Part shown: piece by piece, positions 1-7,725 of the stretch
Numbering within the stretch: position 1 is the stretch's first letter
Layout: each line of letters begins with the position of its first letter
Assembly: GCA_017416505.1 (NCBI GenBank)
Contig: JAFQCI010000147.1
Coordinates: 62,001 to 126,000 of the forward strand
Length of the DNA: 64,000 bases
Direction of reading: 5' to 3'
DNA from: Lachnospiraceae bacterium
Lineage (GTDB): Bacteria; Bacillota_A; Clostridia; Lachnospirales; Lachnospiraceae
Translations under genes and position numbers: made by a program
Notes under the pieces: generated by a model
Database searches by the model: none
What the model saw: the letters and a program-made list of their open reading frames with translations, nothing else
Told to the model about the DNA's origin: nothing

Positions 1-252
1 ACAGCTTTTTAATATTTTATCGCACTTTACATCTACCAATATAATATCAGTACCTATCTTTACAACATCACAAAATGGAATTACAAACTCTTTGCTGCAA
101 CCAAAACAGCCAAAGAATTTGGTGGCTTCCGGAACGATTAGGGCAATAATTTTCCCGGAGCAGATATCAATTTCAATATCTACAACAAAGCCCAATCTCA
201 TTCCATCATTACAATTAATCACTTCTTTTTCCTTTAATTCGCAGAAACGCAT
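1..252 (-). CDS. YlmC/YmxH-family sporulation protein (PRC-barrel-like), 3' end cut by window
   Basis: 84 codons are visible and the stop lies outside the window. The product is a small beta-rich protein starting MRFCELKEKEVINC, with a GF-V-DIEID segment followed by a GCFGCSKEF motif, as in the YlmC/YmxH family found in spore-forming Firmicutes, whose exact role is not defined. The ATG at 252 has AGAGG about six bases upstream. It follows rnfB on the same strand after a 63-base gap that contains a TATAAT-like hexamer, so it is probably transcribed separately. Family assignment is from motif memory; the length is close to the usual 80-90 residues. Confidence 0.75.
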   Translation of the reverse strand, partial: MRFCELKEKEVINCNDGMRLGFVVDIEIDICSGKIIALIVPEATKFFGCFGCSKEFVIPFCDVVKIGTDIILVDVKCDKILKSC

Positions 253-315
253 ACCTTACCTCTTTTTTTGCTATTATTATAACAATATGTAAGATATGCG
301 TTTATCGCAACTATA

Positions 316-1110
316 TTAACTTAATTCTTTAATTACTTTTGCAGGACATTTTTCAGCACAGATTCTACATCCAACGCATTTGTCTGGGTCTATATGTGCA
401 ACATTTCCCTGCATAGTAATTGCTTCTGCAGGACAGTTCTTGACACATAAGGTACATCCAATACAACCTGCCTGACATACTTCTTTTACATCTTTTCCTT
501 TTTCCTGGGAACTACATGCCACCATATAAGGAGTATCTCCTGGTACAATTTCGATTAAGTGTTTTGGACATGCAGCAACACATTTTCCACATGCTTTACA
601 CTTTTCTTGATCGATAACAGCAATTCCATCTACAATTTCAATCGCACCAAATTCACAAACCGCTTTACAACTTCCAAATCCGGTACAACCAAAACTACAG
701 GCCTTTGGTCCGTTACCTGGAGTATTCATGGCAGCTTTACAGTCTTTTGGTCCGATATACTTATAATTTTCTTTTGCTTTTTCGCAATTTCCAGAACATT
801 TCACAAAAGCATAAGGTTTCGCACCCGGTTTTACTGTTTCACCCATAATCTTTGCGATTTTTTGAGCCACTGCATCTCCACCAACCGGACAGCCGCTAAC
901 CGGAGCAGTTCCTTCTGCGATAGCTTTTGCCAAAGCATCACAGCCGGCAAAGCCACAACCACCACAGTTGTTTCCCGGTAACTCTTCACGAACCAATAAT
1001 TCTTTTTCATTTACTTCTACTTTAAATTTCTCTCCAGCAGCACCTAAAAAGATACCAATAATGATACCGGTTATAGCAACCACTGCTGTCGCAATCAATA
1101 CACTTGTCAT
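316..1110 (-). CDS. rnfB: Rnf complex subunit B (iron-sulfur)
   Basis: 264-residue subunit of the membrane ferredoxin:NAD+ oxidoreductase. One N-terminal membrane helix (residues 4-24) is followed by the Fe-S binding CGGCGFAGC motif at about 49-57 with a fourth Cys at 74. The C-terminal half holds ferredoxin-like clusters (KCKACGKCVAACP, CIGCTLCVKNCP, KCVGCRICAEKCP). RnfB is thought to accept electrons from reduced ferredoxin. It is the last gene of the rnfC-DG-E-A-B run, 13 bases after rnfA. The start is supported by AGGAGG about 11 bases upstream. All expected Cys residues look intact. Confidence 0.97.
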   Translation of the reverse strand: MTSVLIATAVVAITGIIIGIFLGAAGEKFKVEVNEKELLVREELPGNNCGGCGFAGCDALAKAIAEGTAPVSGCPVGGDAVAQKIAKIMGETVKPGAKPYAFVKCSGNCEKAKENYKYIGPKDCKAAMNTPGNGPKACSFGCTGFGSCKAVCEFGAIEIVDGIAVIDQEKCKACGKCVAACPKHLIEIVPGDTPYMVACSSQEKGKDVKEVCQAGCIGCTLCVKNCPAEAITMQGNVAHIDPDKCVGCRICAEKCPAKVIKELS

Positions 1111-1123
1111 CTTCTCTTTCCTC

Positions 1124-1699
1124 CTAAATCAAACCAGAAAATCCAAAGAAAGCAATGGACATTAATCCTGCACAGATTAATGTAATTGGAGTTCCCTTTA
1201 AACATTCCGGAATATCATTGAATTCAATCCTTTCACGAATACCAGCTAAAATTACAATTGAAAGAGTAAAACCAACTGCAGTGGAGAATCCATTCACTAC
1301 ACTCTCTAATACACCATAAGACTTTTGGACATTAATAAGAGCAACACCTAATACTGCACAGTTTGTTGTAATCAAAGGAAGATAAACACCTAAAGATTCA
1401 TACAAAGATGGCATGGACTTCTTTAAGAACATTTCTACAAACTGTACCAAAGCCGCAATAACTAAAATAAATACGATAGTTTGAAGATATTCCAAATCCA
1501 AAGGTACTAATAAATAATTATAAATTAAACTGGTAAAAAATGAAGATATGGTAATAACAAAGATTACCGCAGTTCCCATTCCCATAGCAGTATCTGTCTT
1601 TTTAGATACACCCAAGAAAGGACAAAGACCAAGGAACTGGCTTAAAACAACGTTATTTACTAACGCAGACCCAATAAAAATGATAATCAATTCTTTCAT
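1124..1699 (-). CDS. rnfA: Rnf complex subunit A
   Basis: 191-residue integral membrane subunit of the Rnf ion pump, with about six hydrophobic segments and the RnfA/RnfE-type signature NNVVLSQFLGLCPFLGVS near the N terminus plus TTNCAVLGVAL further on. RnfA and RnfE are homologous inverted-topology subunits that coordinate a membrane-embedded iron centre through conserved Cys residues. I chose the internal ATG at 1699 (MKELIII) because GGAGAAAACGAA precedes it and the protein then begins at the usual family position. An in-frame extension to 1741 is possible but unsupported. Confidence 0.96.
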   Translation of the reverse strand: MKELIIIFIGSALVNNVVLSQFLGLCPFLGVSKKTDTAMGMGTAVIFVITISSFFTSLIYNYLLVPLDLEYLQTIVFILVIAALVQFVEMFLKKSMPSLYESLGVYLPLITTNCAVLGVALINVQKSYGVLESVVNGFSTAVGFTLSIVILAGIRERIEFNDIPECLKGTPITLICAGLMSIAFFGFSGLI

Positions 1700-1716
1700 T
1701 TCGTTTTCTCCTTTTC

Positions 1717-2406
1717 CTAATTGTCTTTTCTTGTTCCACAAGCACTATTTCCACAATGGCTGCAATCGCTTCCACAACCTGTTTCCAATTGCGGCTTTTC
1801 ACCTGCTGCTTTTGCTTTATTAATCTTAACTTGATTTTGAACTGCAACCAATGCTGCAAGTACAAAGAACGCACCTGGTGCTAAAACAAAAATACTAACC
1901 GGTTCATAGCTTTCCGGCATAACCTGCACACCGAAAATCGTTCCGCTACCGATAATCTCTCTAAAAATCGCAATTGATGTTAAGCCAACTGTAAAACCAA
2001 GTCCCATACCTAAGCCATCAAACGCAGATGGAAGAACCGGATTTTTAGACGCATAGGCCTCCGCACGTCCAAGAATAATACAATTCACAACAATCAGCGG
2101 AATATATAATCCTAAACTTTCATAAAGACTAGGAATAAAAGCCTCTAATAAAAACTGAATAATCGTAACAACCGATGCAACCACAACGATAAATCCAGGA
2201 ATTCTTACCTTATCCGGAATGACCTTTCTTAATAACGAAATAAGTATATTGGATAAAATCAATACTGCTGTTGTAGTAAGTCCCATTCCCAAACCATTGA
2301 TTGCAGAACTGGTTACTGCCATAGTAGGACACATACCAAGCATAAGTACAAAGGTCGGATTTTCTTTTATGATACCGTTATATACACGTTCCAAACATTT
2401 ACTCAT
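1717..2406 (-). CDS. rnfE: Rnf complex subunit E with Cys-rich C-terminal tail
   Basis: 229-residue multi-pass membrane protein, homologous to RnfA (NPTFVLMLGMCPTMAV near the N terminus, VNCIILGRAEAYASK mid-protein). The ATG at 2406 (MSKCLERVYNG) follows AGGAGG with good spacing. The start overlaps the end of the rnfDG ORF by eight bases, which suggests translational coupling. After the last membrane helix comes a charged linker and a tail with a CxxxCxxCxxxxC pattern (CGSDCSHCGNSAC) that the core family does not need. It could bind a metal or an Fe-S cluster; that is inference. Confidence 0.95.
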   Translation of the reverse strand: MSKCLERVYNGIIKENPTFVLMLGMCPTMAVTSSAINGLGMGLTTTAVLILSNILISLLRKVIPDKVRIPGFIVVVASVVTIIQFLLEAFIPSLYESLGLYIPLIVVNCIILGRAEAYASKNPVLPSAFDGLGMGLGFTVGLTSIAIFREIIGSGTIFGVQVMPESYEPVSIFVLAPGAFFVLAALVAVQNQVKINKAKAAGEKPQLETGCGSDCSHCGNSACGTRKDN

Positions 2407-3967
2407 TGCCTGCACCTCCATCTAAAGAATCACAATAATAAATCGCAGCATTTACACTATCTGTTACCGCATTGGTAGTAATAGTTGCACCAGTTAAAGC
2501 ATCGATTTCATTTTCTGCCTTTGCACCACTTTTTGTAATAACAAAAGCATCCACCTGCTTTCCTGTAAATTGTGACTTAAATTCATCCTTGGTAGCATTC
2601 ATACCAAGACCTGCAGTTTCTTCGATAGATAAAAATTCAATTCCGTTTACTGTTCCATCTCCGGAAATTCCCACAGAAAATTCAATATCTCCGCCATATC
2701 CTTCATGAGCAACTACAGTCACAACATATCCTAAAGCTTCTTTGTTTGAATCAAGAGCAACTACAACATTCGAAATATCAGAGCCATTAAATCCGCCTTC
2801 ATCCAAAACCTTTCCGGCTTCTTCCGAATCAAATCCTTCTAATTCTTCAAAAGATTCCGCCGCAGCAAATACACTCTTATATGCTTCCTGCTGTTTCTTT
2901 TCATTTTGTTCTGCAATTGGTTCCTTTGTAACTGCATAAACCAATCCAAGTAAAGCACCGGATACTAAAGTAATCAGGAATAACTTTACTGTATTTGGCA
3001 TAATTTCATTCTTTTCTTTTGTTTCTTTCTTTTCTTTTTTGGAAGGTCCAAAATGCTTAGGCATCGTAAACTTCTCAATAATCGGAACTAATAAGTTACC
3101 TAAAATAATAGCATAAGAAACACCTTCTGCACTTCCACCAAAAATACGGAAGGTTCCTGTTAATAAACCTAAAAAGATACCAAAGACAATCTGCCCCTTT
3201 GGAGTTGCAGGTGAGGTAACATAGTCTGTTGCCATATAAATAGCACCAAGCATTAAACCACCACCAAATAAATGACCTGCAACGTATTCCAGTGAAAATC
3301 CACCTAAAGATGTCACCGAATAAATAGCCGCATAAACTGCTACAGTTACAATATAGAAGAAAGGAATACGATAACTAATTATTCCTCGTACAATCAAATA
3401 TAAACCACCAAGTAATAATGCCAAAGCAGATGTTTCACCAATGGTACCCGCAGTAGTTCCTAAGAACATATCTAATAAATCCACGGATTCCCCACTCTTT
3501 AATAATGCCAATGGTGTCGGACCTGACACTGCATCATATGTAAAGTCTGTCATTCTTCCTGTAAATGAAATTACAAGGAAACATCTTGCAGCCAATGCTG
3601 GGTTCATAAAGTTTTGTCCAATTCCACCAAAAAGCTGTTTTACTACTAAAATAGCAAACACACTTCCCAAAATTGGTATGTAAAATGGTACTGTACTTGG
3701 TAAATTCAAGGCTAACAACAAACCTGTCACTACAGCACTTAAATCTGTCATAGTATACTTTCTTTTTGCAATCTTTTGAAAGATTCCTTCTGTAAGTACA
3801 CAAGTTGCAATACATAATAAAATTATGATTAAAGCATCTAATTTAAAATTATAGATACCAACAATAGTCGCCGGCAATAACGCAATAATAACATCACGCA
3901 TGATGCTGGTTGTAGTTTTTTTATCTCTTACATGAGGGGAAGCAGATACATTTAATAATCCAGTCAC
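2399..3967 (-). CDS. rnfD-rnfG: Fused Rnf subunits D and G (RnfD-RnfG)
   Basis: One 522-residue ORF contains two normally separate Rnf subunits. Residues 1 to about 305 are RnfD: many membrane helices, the NPALAARCFLVISF segment and SGPTPLA at 149-155, where RnfD carries covalent FMN on Thr. Residues from about 323 on are RnfG: one membrane anchor, then a periplasmic-type FMN-binding domain ending in LTGATITTNAV, with the flavinylated Thr of the TGAT motif at 492-495. The join is a Lys/Glu-rich stretch (about 308-321). An ATG at 3001 sits exactly where RnfG would start but lacks a good ribosome binding site. The start is GTG at 3967 behind AAGGAG. Confidence 0.93.
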   Translation of the reverse strand: MTGLLNVSASPHVRDKKTTTSIMRDVIIALLPATIVGIYNFKLDALIIILLCIATCVLTEGIFQKIAKRKYTMTDLSAVVTGLLLALNLPSTVPFYIPILGSVFAILVVKQLFGGIGQNFMNPALAARCFLVISFTGRMTDFTYDAVSGPTPLALLKSGESVDLLDMFLGTTAGTIGETSALALLLGGLYLIVRGIISYRIPFFYIVTVAVYAAIYSVTSLGGFSLEYVAGHLFGGGLMLGAIYMATDYVTSPATPKGQIVFGIFLGLLTGTFRIFGGSAEGVSYAIILGNLLVPIIEKFTMPKHFGPSKKEKKETKEKNEIMPNTVKLFLITLVSGALLGLVYAVTKEPIAEQNEKKQQEAYKSVFAAAESFEELEGFDSEEAGKVLDEGGFNGSDISNVVVALDSNKEALGYVVTVVAHEGYGGDIEFSVGISGDGTVNGIEFLSIEETAGLGMNATKDEFKSQFTGKQVDAFVITKSGAKAENEIDALTGATITTNAVTDSVNAAIYYCDSLDGGAGNE

Positions 3968-3980
3968 GACTCTTTCTCCT

Positions 3981-5297
3981 TTACTTCTTCTTATTTGCTA
4001 AAATCTGTTTTCTTGTTCCTGCAATCACCTGAGTTAATGGCTTTTTAGCAGGGCATATATAAGAACAGCAACCGCATTCACAGCATTCCATTCCATGATT
4101 TGCAATAAAGGCTTCTTCATTTCCCTGTTCTGCAATTTTGGCAAGCATGGATGGCATAATTCCTCCAGGACAGACAGAAATACAACGTCCGCAACGAATA
4201 CAATTAGAAGGTTCGCACTTCGCAACTTCATCTACTTTAAACGATAAAAGTGCTGACAAACCTTTCGTAGACGGAACCTTGATATCTGACATAGCTTTTC
4301 CCATCATAGGACCACCGGCAATGACCTTTTCTGGTTCGCATACAAAACCACCTGCTGCTTCTATCAATTCTTCACAATTGGTTCCAAGCTTAACTAAGAA
4401 GTTACCCGGCTCCTTCACAGCATCTCCAGTTACCGTTACTACTCTTTCTGTTAATGGCTTTCCTTCCCGAATCGCACAATATATATTCACAATCGTATCT
4501 ACATTATTTACAACGCAACCTGCATGAGCCGGCAACATGGAAGAATCGATTTTTCTTCCTGTAGTAACATAAATCAACTGTCTTTCTGCACCTTGAGGAT
4601 ACTTTGTTTTTAAAGTCTTTACCGTAATCTTTTCTTCCCCTGTCACTAATTTTTCCAGTAACTTAATCGCCTTAGGTTTATTATTTTCAACTGCTAAAAT
4701 ACCCTGGGCATTTGGAAAGAGCTTTAGAACAATTTTTAAACCTTCCACTAATTTCTCAGGTTCTTCTATCATTCTTCTATAATCAGATGTGATATATGGC
4801 TCACATTCTGCACAGTTTACAATTACATAATCAATTTCATCATCATTTTGAGGGGTAAGTTTAACGTGAGTTGGAAAACCTGCACCACCCATACCAACAA
4901 TACCGGCATCCTTTACCTTTTCACGAATGACTTCTTTCGTAAGCTTATGATCATCTAAAATTGGAGTTGCATCTGCTTCTCTGTATTCTCCATCATTTTC
5001 AATCACAATCGAATTCACTTTTACACCATTGGATGTCATTCTTGGTTCGATACACTTTACCGTACCGGAAACACTGGCATGAATATTCGCAGATACAAAG
5101 CCGCCTGCCTGTGCAATCAATTGACCAACCAGAACCGAATCTCCTTTTTTTACAACAGGAGTTGCAGGAGCACCGATGTGCTGACTCAAAGGATATACCA
5201 AATCAGATTTTGGTAACAATGGTCTAATTTCCTTATCTTCGGTTAATTCTTTCCCTTCATAAGGGTGAATTCCACCTTGAAATGTCATTTTGCTCAT
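3981..5297 (-). CDS. rnfC: Rnf complex subunit C (NADH-binding)
   Basis: 438-residue peripheral subunit that carries the NAD(H)/FMN site and two 4Fe-4S clusters. Visible are an N-terminal barrel-sandwich region, a glycine-rich GMGGAGFPTHVKL nucleotide-binding segment, and two cluster motifs, CIRCGRCISVCP (366-377) and CCECGCCSYICP (405-416). The start at 5297 (MSKMTFQGGIHPY) is preceded by GAGG with eight-base spacing. An upstream ATG at 5324 would add nine residues with poorer support. It is the first structural gene of the Rnf run and has its own promoter, TTGAAT-N17-TATATT. Confidence 0.97.
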   Translation of the reverse strand: MSKMTFQGGIHPYEGKELTEDKEIRPLLPKSDLVYPLSQHIGAPATPVVKKGDSVLVGQLIAQAGGFVSANIHASVSGTVKCIEPRMTSNGVKVNSIVIENDGEYREADATPILDDHKLTKEVIREKVKDAGIVGMGGAGFPTHVKLTPQNDDEIDYVIVNCAECEPYITSDYRRMIEEPEKLVEGLKIVLKLFPNAQGILAVENNKPKAIKLLEKLVTGEEKITVKTLKTKYPQGAERQLIYVTTGRKIDSSMLPAHAGCVVNNVDTIVNIYCAIREGKPLTERVVTVTGDAVKEPGNFLVKLGTNCEELIEAAGGFVCEPEKVIAGGPMMGKAMSDIKVPSTKGLSALLSFKVDEVAKCEPSNCIRCGRCISVCPGGIMPSMLAKIAEQGNEEAFIANHGMECCECGCCSYICPAKKPLTQVIAGTRKQILANKKK

Positions 5298-5336
5298 TTC
5301 CTCAACCTCTCTTTTCTTCATCAAATGTCTTTGAAT

Positions 5337-5365
5337 AATATATTACAAAAGACTTCTAAATTCAA
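5337..5365 (-). promoter_or_regulatory. rnfC promoter with overlapping inverted repeat
   Basis: On the minus strand a TTGAAT (5360-5365) and TATATT (5337-5342) pair is separated by 17 bases, 40 bases before the rnfC start. A perfect seven-base inverted repeat, AAGACTT-N8-AAGTCTT (about 5348-5369), spans the -35 hexamer. It could be an operator or the stem of a weak terminator for the upstream gene. Confidence 0.6.
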
Positions 5366-5379
5366 GTCTTATTTGTCTT

Positions 5380-5868
5380 TTAGCCGATTTTTCTAACCTT
5401 CTTACAGATAGAACAACCTAAAATCCCGATGATTGTACCTGCTAAAATTCCGGTAAAAAATAACACCGGAAAATAATACCATACATTTTGATTTTCCAAA
5501 ACAATACTTGCAACGATAATCTGTCCTAGATTGTGTAATATGCCTCCGGCAATGCTGACATACAACATGGATAACTTGGTATAGCGTTTTAATATAGTCA
5601 TGGCTCCAAGACTTAAAAATGCTCCTGCCAGACTAAATAACACAGAAAAAAGATTGGCAAATAAAAATCCTGTCAGTATAACACGTAACACTGACAGGCA
5701 CCAAGCTTCTTTTGTACCGATTTCATATAAAGCAACCATCACTACTATATTAGCAAGTCCCAATTTCGCCCCTGGAACCCAGGTTATAATGGGAAATTTC
5801 ACTTCAAAGTAGCTAAAAACCAAACTAAGGGACAATAGCATCGCAAGCAACGAAATTTTCTTCGTCAC
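5380..5868 (-). CDS. Gx transporter family membrane protein
   Basis: 162-residue protein with about five hydrophobic segments. Its GAKLGLANIVVMVALY segment and the later GGILHNLGQI motif match the Gx transporter family (historically labelled heptaprenyl diphosphate synthase component I), often found beside Rnf and FMN-related genes. The start is GTG at 5868, directly behind GGAGGAG. The longer in-frame reading upstream is an overlap with the previous gene and lacks a family-like sequence. Ten bases separate it from the NusG-II gene. The transported substrate is unknown. Confidence 0.82.
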   Translation of the reverse strand: MTKKISLLAMLLSLSLVFSYFEVKFPIITWVPGAKLGLANIVVMVALYEIGTKEAWCLSVLRVILTGFLFANLFSVLFSLAGAFLSLGAMTILKRYTKLSMLYVSIAGGILHNLGQIIVASIVLENQNVWYYFPVLFFTGILAGTIIGILGCSICKKVRKIG

Positions 5869-5878
5869 AAAACTCCTC

Positions 5879-6250
5879 CTATCGCACCACTGCATCCATC
5901 TCCTGACTCTCAGCAGATACTTCCACAAGGATTTGATTTGGTAAACAAATAATGGTCTCACCATTCTTACTAATCTCACCTTGCTGGATACAGATATGGT
6001 TATCACAGGAAGCCTCCTTCATATAAGCTTTTCCATCCTGAATCACTAAAACATTATCTCCCGGGTTTCCATGAATCAGAATTTCATCCTCTGTTTCCAA
6101 AGACACTTCCTGCACCAACGTACCATCTACATAAATAAGTACCTTGTCCCCTTCCTGTCTTTCCTTTTCCATAAATAGAAAAAAAAGCATAACAAGAGAA
6201 ACAACAACTAACACTATAATGAAAATAAAATTTTGTTTTTTACGACTCAT
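5879..6250 (-). CDS. NusG domain II-type membrane-anchored protein
   Basis: 123 residues: a single N-terminal membrane anchor (about 8-27) followed by a small beta domain. The CDNHICIQQGEIS motif is typical of the NusG-II (DUF1312) family, whose members are exported rather than acting in transcription. This family is repeatedly seen next to Gx transporters and Rnf or FMN transferase genes, so a role in envelope redox or flavin insertion is plausible but unproven. The gene sits five bases after the Mrr-like gene and ten before the Gx gene, which argues for one transcript. Confidence 0.8.
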   Translation of the reverse strand: MSRKKQNFIFIIVLVVVSLVMLFFLFMEKERQEGDKVLIYVDGTLVQEVSLETEDEILIHGNPGDNVLVIQDGKAYMKEASCDNHICIQQGEISKNGETIICLPNQILVEVSAESQEMDAVVR

Positions 6251-6255
6251 CAGAA

Positions 6256-6870
6256 CTAATCTTCTCGAAAATTAACCATCAAAGTTTTGGTATCCACATC
6301 TACCTGAGATAATAATTTTTTAATCTTATCTCTGTCCCATAAAATAACATGATATCTTTCTGCAAGTTCTTTTGCCTTTTCAGAAAAATAGATATTCGAA
6401 ATCATCAGTCCCTGTCTGGTTTCATAATGTTTCATGGAACTAATTAAAGAATAAACCTCTCGGTCTGTAATTTCAGAATAACGTACATTACCATTCTTAA
6501 TTGGATTTTTAAAATGACGTAAGCTGACTGCTAATACTTCTTGTCCCTTTTTAAATAAAAGATCTACTGTATAACCTTCATCCAATGGTTTGGTGTACAT
6601 CTTACATTTAAAATGTGCAAAATAATTCTGAATAATGATTTTAAAATCTTCTTTATCCAGAGTATCAATATTACAACTTTCTTCTGCTTCTGCGTTTCCT
6701 TTTGATTTTCCTTTTCCAAATAAATCTGCAAACATAATTCCCACACATCCTATGATTAATATTTTTAAAACCAAGTTTCCTTTACCGATATACCGAAAGG
6801 CAATAATATAACCTATCGTAGCTATCACTACCCTTATAATCGGAAGTATTTTACTGACGGATTTTCTCAT
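6256..6870 (-). CDS. Membrane-anchored Mrr/restriction-endonuclease-like protein, probably degenerate
   Basis: 204 residues. Two hydrophobic segments near the N terminus (about 6-25 and 33-51) precede a soluble domain resembling Mrr_cat: a GYTVDLLFKKGQEVLAVSLRH core, then YETRQGLMIS and a closing VILWDRDKIKKLL, typical of this fold. The canonical Q-x-K of the PD-(D/E)xK site is replaced (AVSLRH), so nuclease activity is doubtful. I took ATG 6870 (MRKSVSK), which has AAGGG upstream; ATG 6888 has no ribosome binding site. It leads the NusG-II/Gx genes. Its function is unknown. Confidence 0.65.
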   Translation of the reverse strand: MRKSVSKILPIIRVVIATIGYIIAFRYIGKGNLVLKILIIGCVGIMFADLFGKGKSKGNAEAEESCNIDTLDKEDFKIIIQNYFAHFKCKMYTKPLDEGYTVDLLFKKGQEVLAVSLRHFKNPIKNGNVRYSEITDREVYSLISSMKHYETRQGLMISNIYFSEKAKELAERYHVILWDRDKIKKLLSQVDVDTKTLMVNFRED

Positions 6871-7032
6871 TGCGTACAATCCCTTCATTTACAAAGTCCA
6901 CTACTCTAACTATACGATATTTCAAAATATATTACAAGAGAAAATTTTGTCATTTTTTATTTTTACATTTTCAAGACGGCAGAATCAAAAAGCATTTTGA
7001 CCCTGGTATCATTTTTAACAAATCCCGATTTA

Positions 7033-7698
7033 CTATTTTTCCTCTTTTTTTACTATCTCATCTTTGCTTTTATAGATATGGTTTTCCGCAACGACTCCCC
7101 TTACCATAGACAATGGATAAATATTAGAATTTCTTCCCACTACAGTTCCTGGATTTAGTACGCTGTTACAACCCACTTCCACATGGTCCCCAAGCATTGC
7201 ACCAACTTTTTTTCTTCCTGTAGGAATCTGTTCTTCTCCTTTAATAATAACTTCCGTTTTGTCAGATTTTACATTAGAAGTAACACTTCCAGCTCCCATA
7301 TGAGCATAAGCACCCAAAATAGAATCTCCTACATAATTGTAATGTGGCACTTGAACATGATTAAACAAAATGACATTCTTTAATTCTGTTGAATTTCCTA
7401 CTACACAATCAGCACCCACCAAAGCATTTCCCCGGATAAAGGCTCCCTGTCTTACTTCTGTGTTTGGTCCAATAATCAATGGTCCGCAAAGGCTTACGGT
7501 AGGAGCAACGACAGCGGAATTTGAAATCCAGATATTTTCTCCCAAACGTCTATATTCTTTTTCTGACAAAGTTTTTCCTAGCTTTTCTATAAATTCCCCT
7601 ATCCCTCCTAAGGCTTCCCAAGGATAAGTAACACTTTCTAATAATCCCTTTGCAAGAGTTTCATTTAAATCATATAAATCTGACACTTTTACTTTCAT
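7033..7698 (-). CDS. Left-handed beta-helix (hexapeptide) transferase-like protein
   Basis: 221 residues with an N-terminal helical region and repeated hexapeptide turns (SNSAVVAP, PLIIGPNTEVRQGAFIRG, NALVGADCVVGNS, LGAYAHMGAG, VGAMLGDHVEVG), as in the C-terminal half of GlmU-type acyltransferases and related sugar-nucleotide enzymes. No nucleotidyltransferase domain is present, so it is not a full GlmU; the acyl or nucleotidyl substrate is not evident. ATG 7698 (MKVKVSDLYD) is preceded by AGAGGAAG. It lies 27 bases downstream of topB on the same strand and may end that transcript. Confidence 0.75.
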   Translation of the reverse strand: MKVKVSDLYDLNETLAKGLLESVTYPWEALGGIGEFIEKLGKTLSEKEYRRLGENIWISNSAVVAPTVSLCGPLIIGPNTEVRQGAFIRGNALVGADCVVGNSTELKNVILFNHVQVPHYNYVGDSILGAYAHMGAGSVTSNVKSDKTEVIIKGEEQIPTGRKKVGAMLGDHVEVGCNSVLNPGTVVGRNSNIYPLSMVRGVVAENHIYKSKDEIVKKEEK

Positions 7699-7725
7699 TC
7701 TTAGCTTCCTCTTTTCTTTCATGTT

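Noticed and set aside
559..981. Plus-strand ORF opposite rnfB
   Set aside because: Phe/Thr/Ser-rich shadow of a well-supported Fe-S protein gene.
5337..5369. Rex operator at the rnfC promoter
   Set aside because: The inverted repeat does not contain the TTGTTA/TAACAA half-sites.
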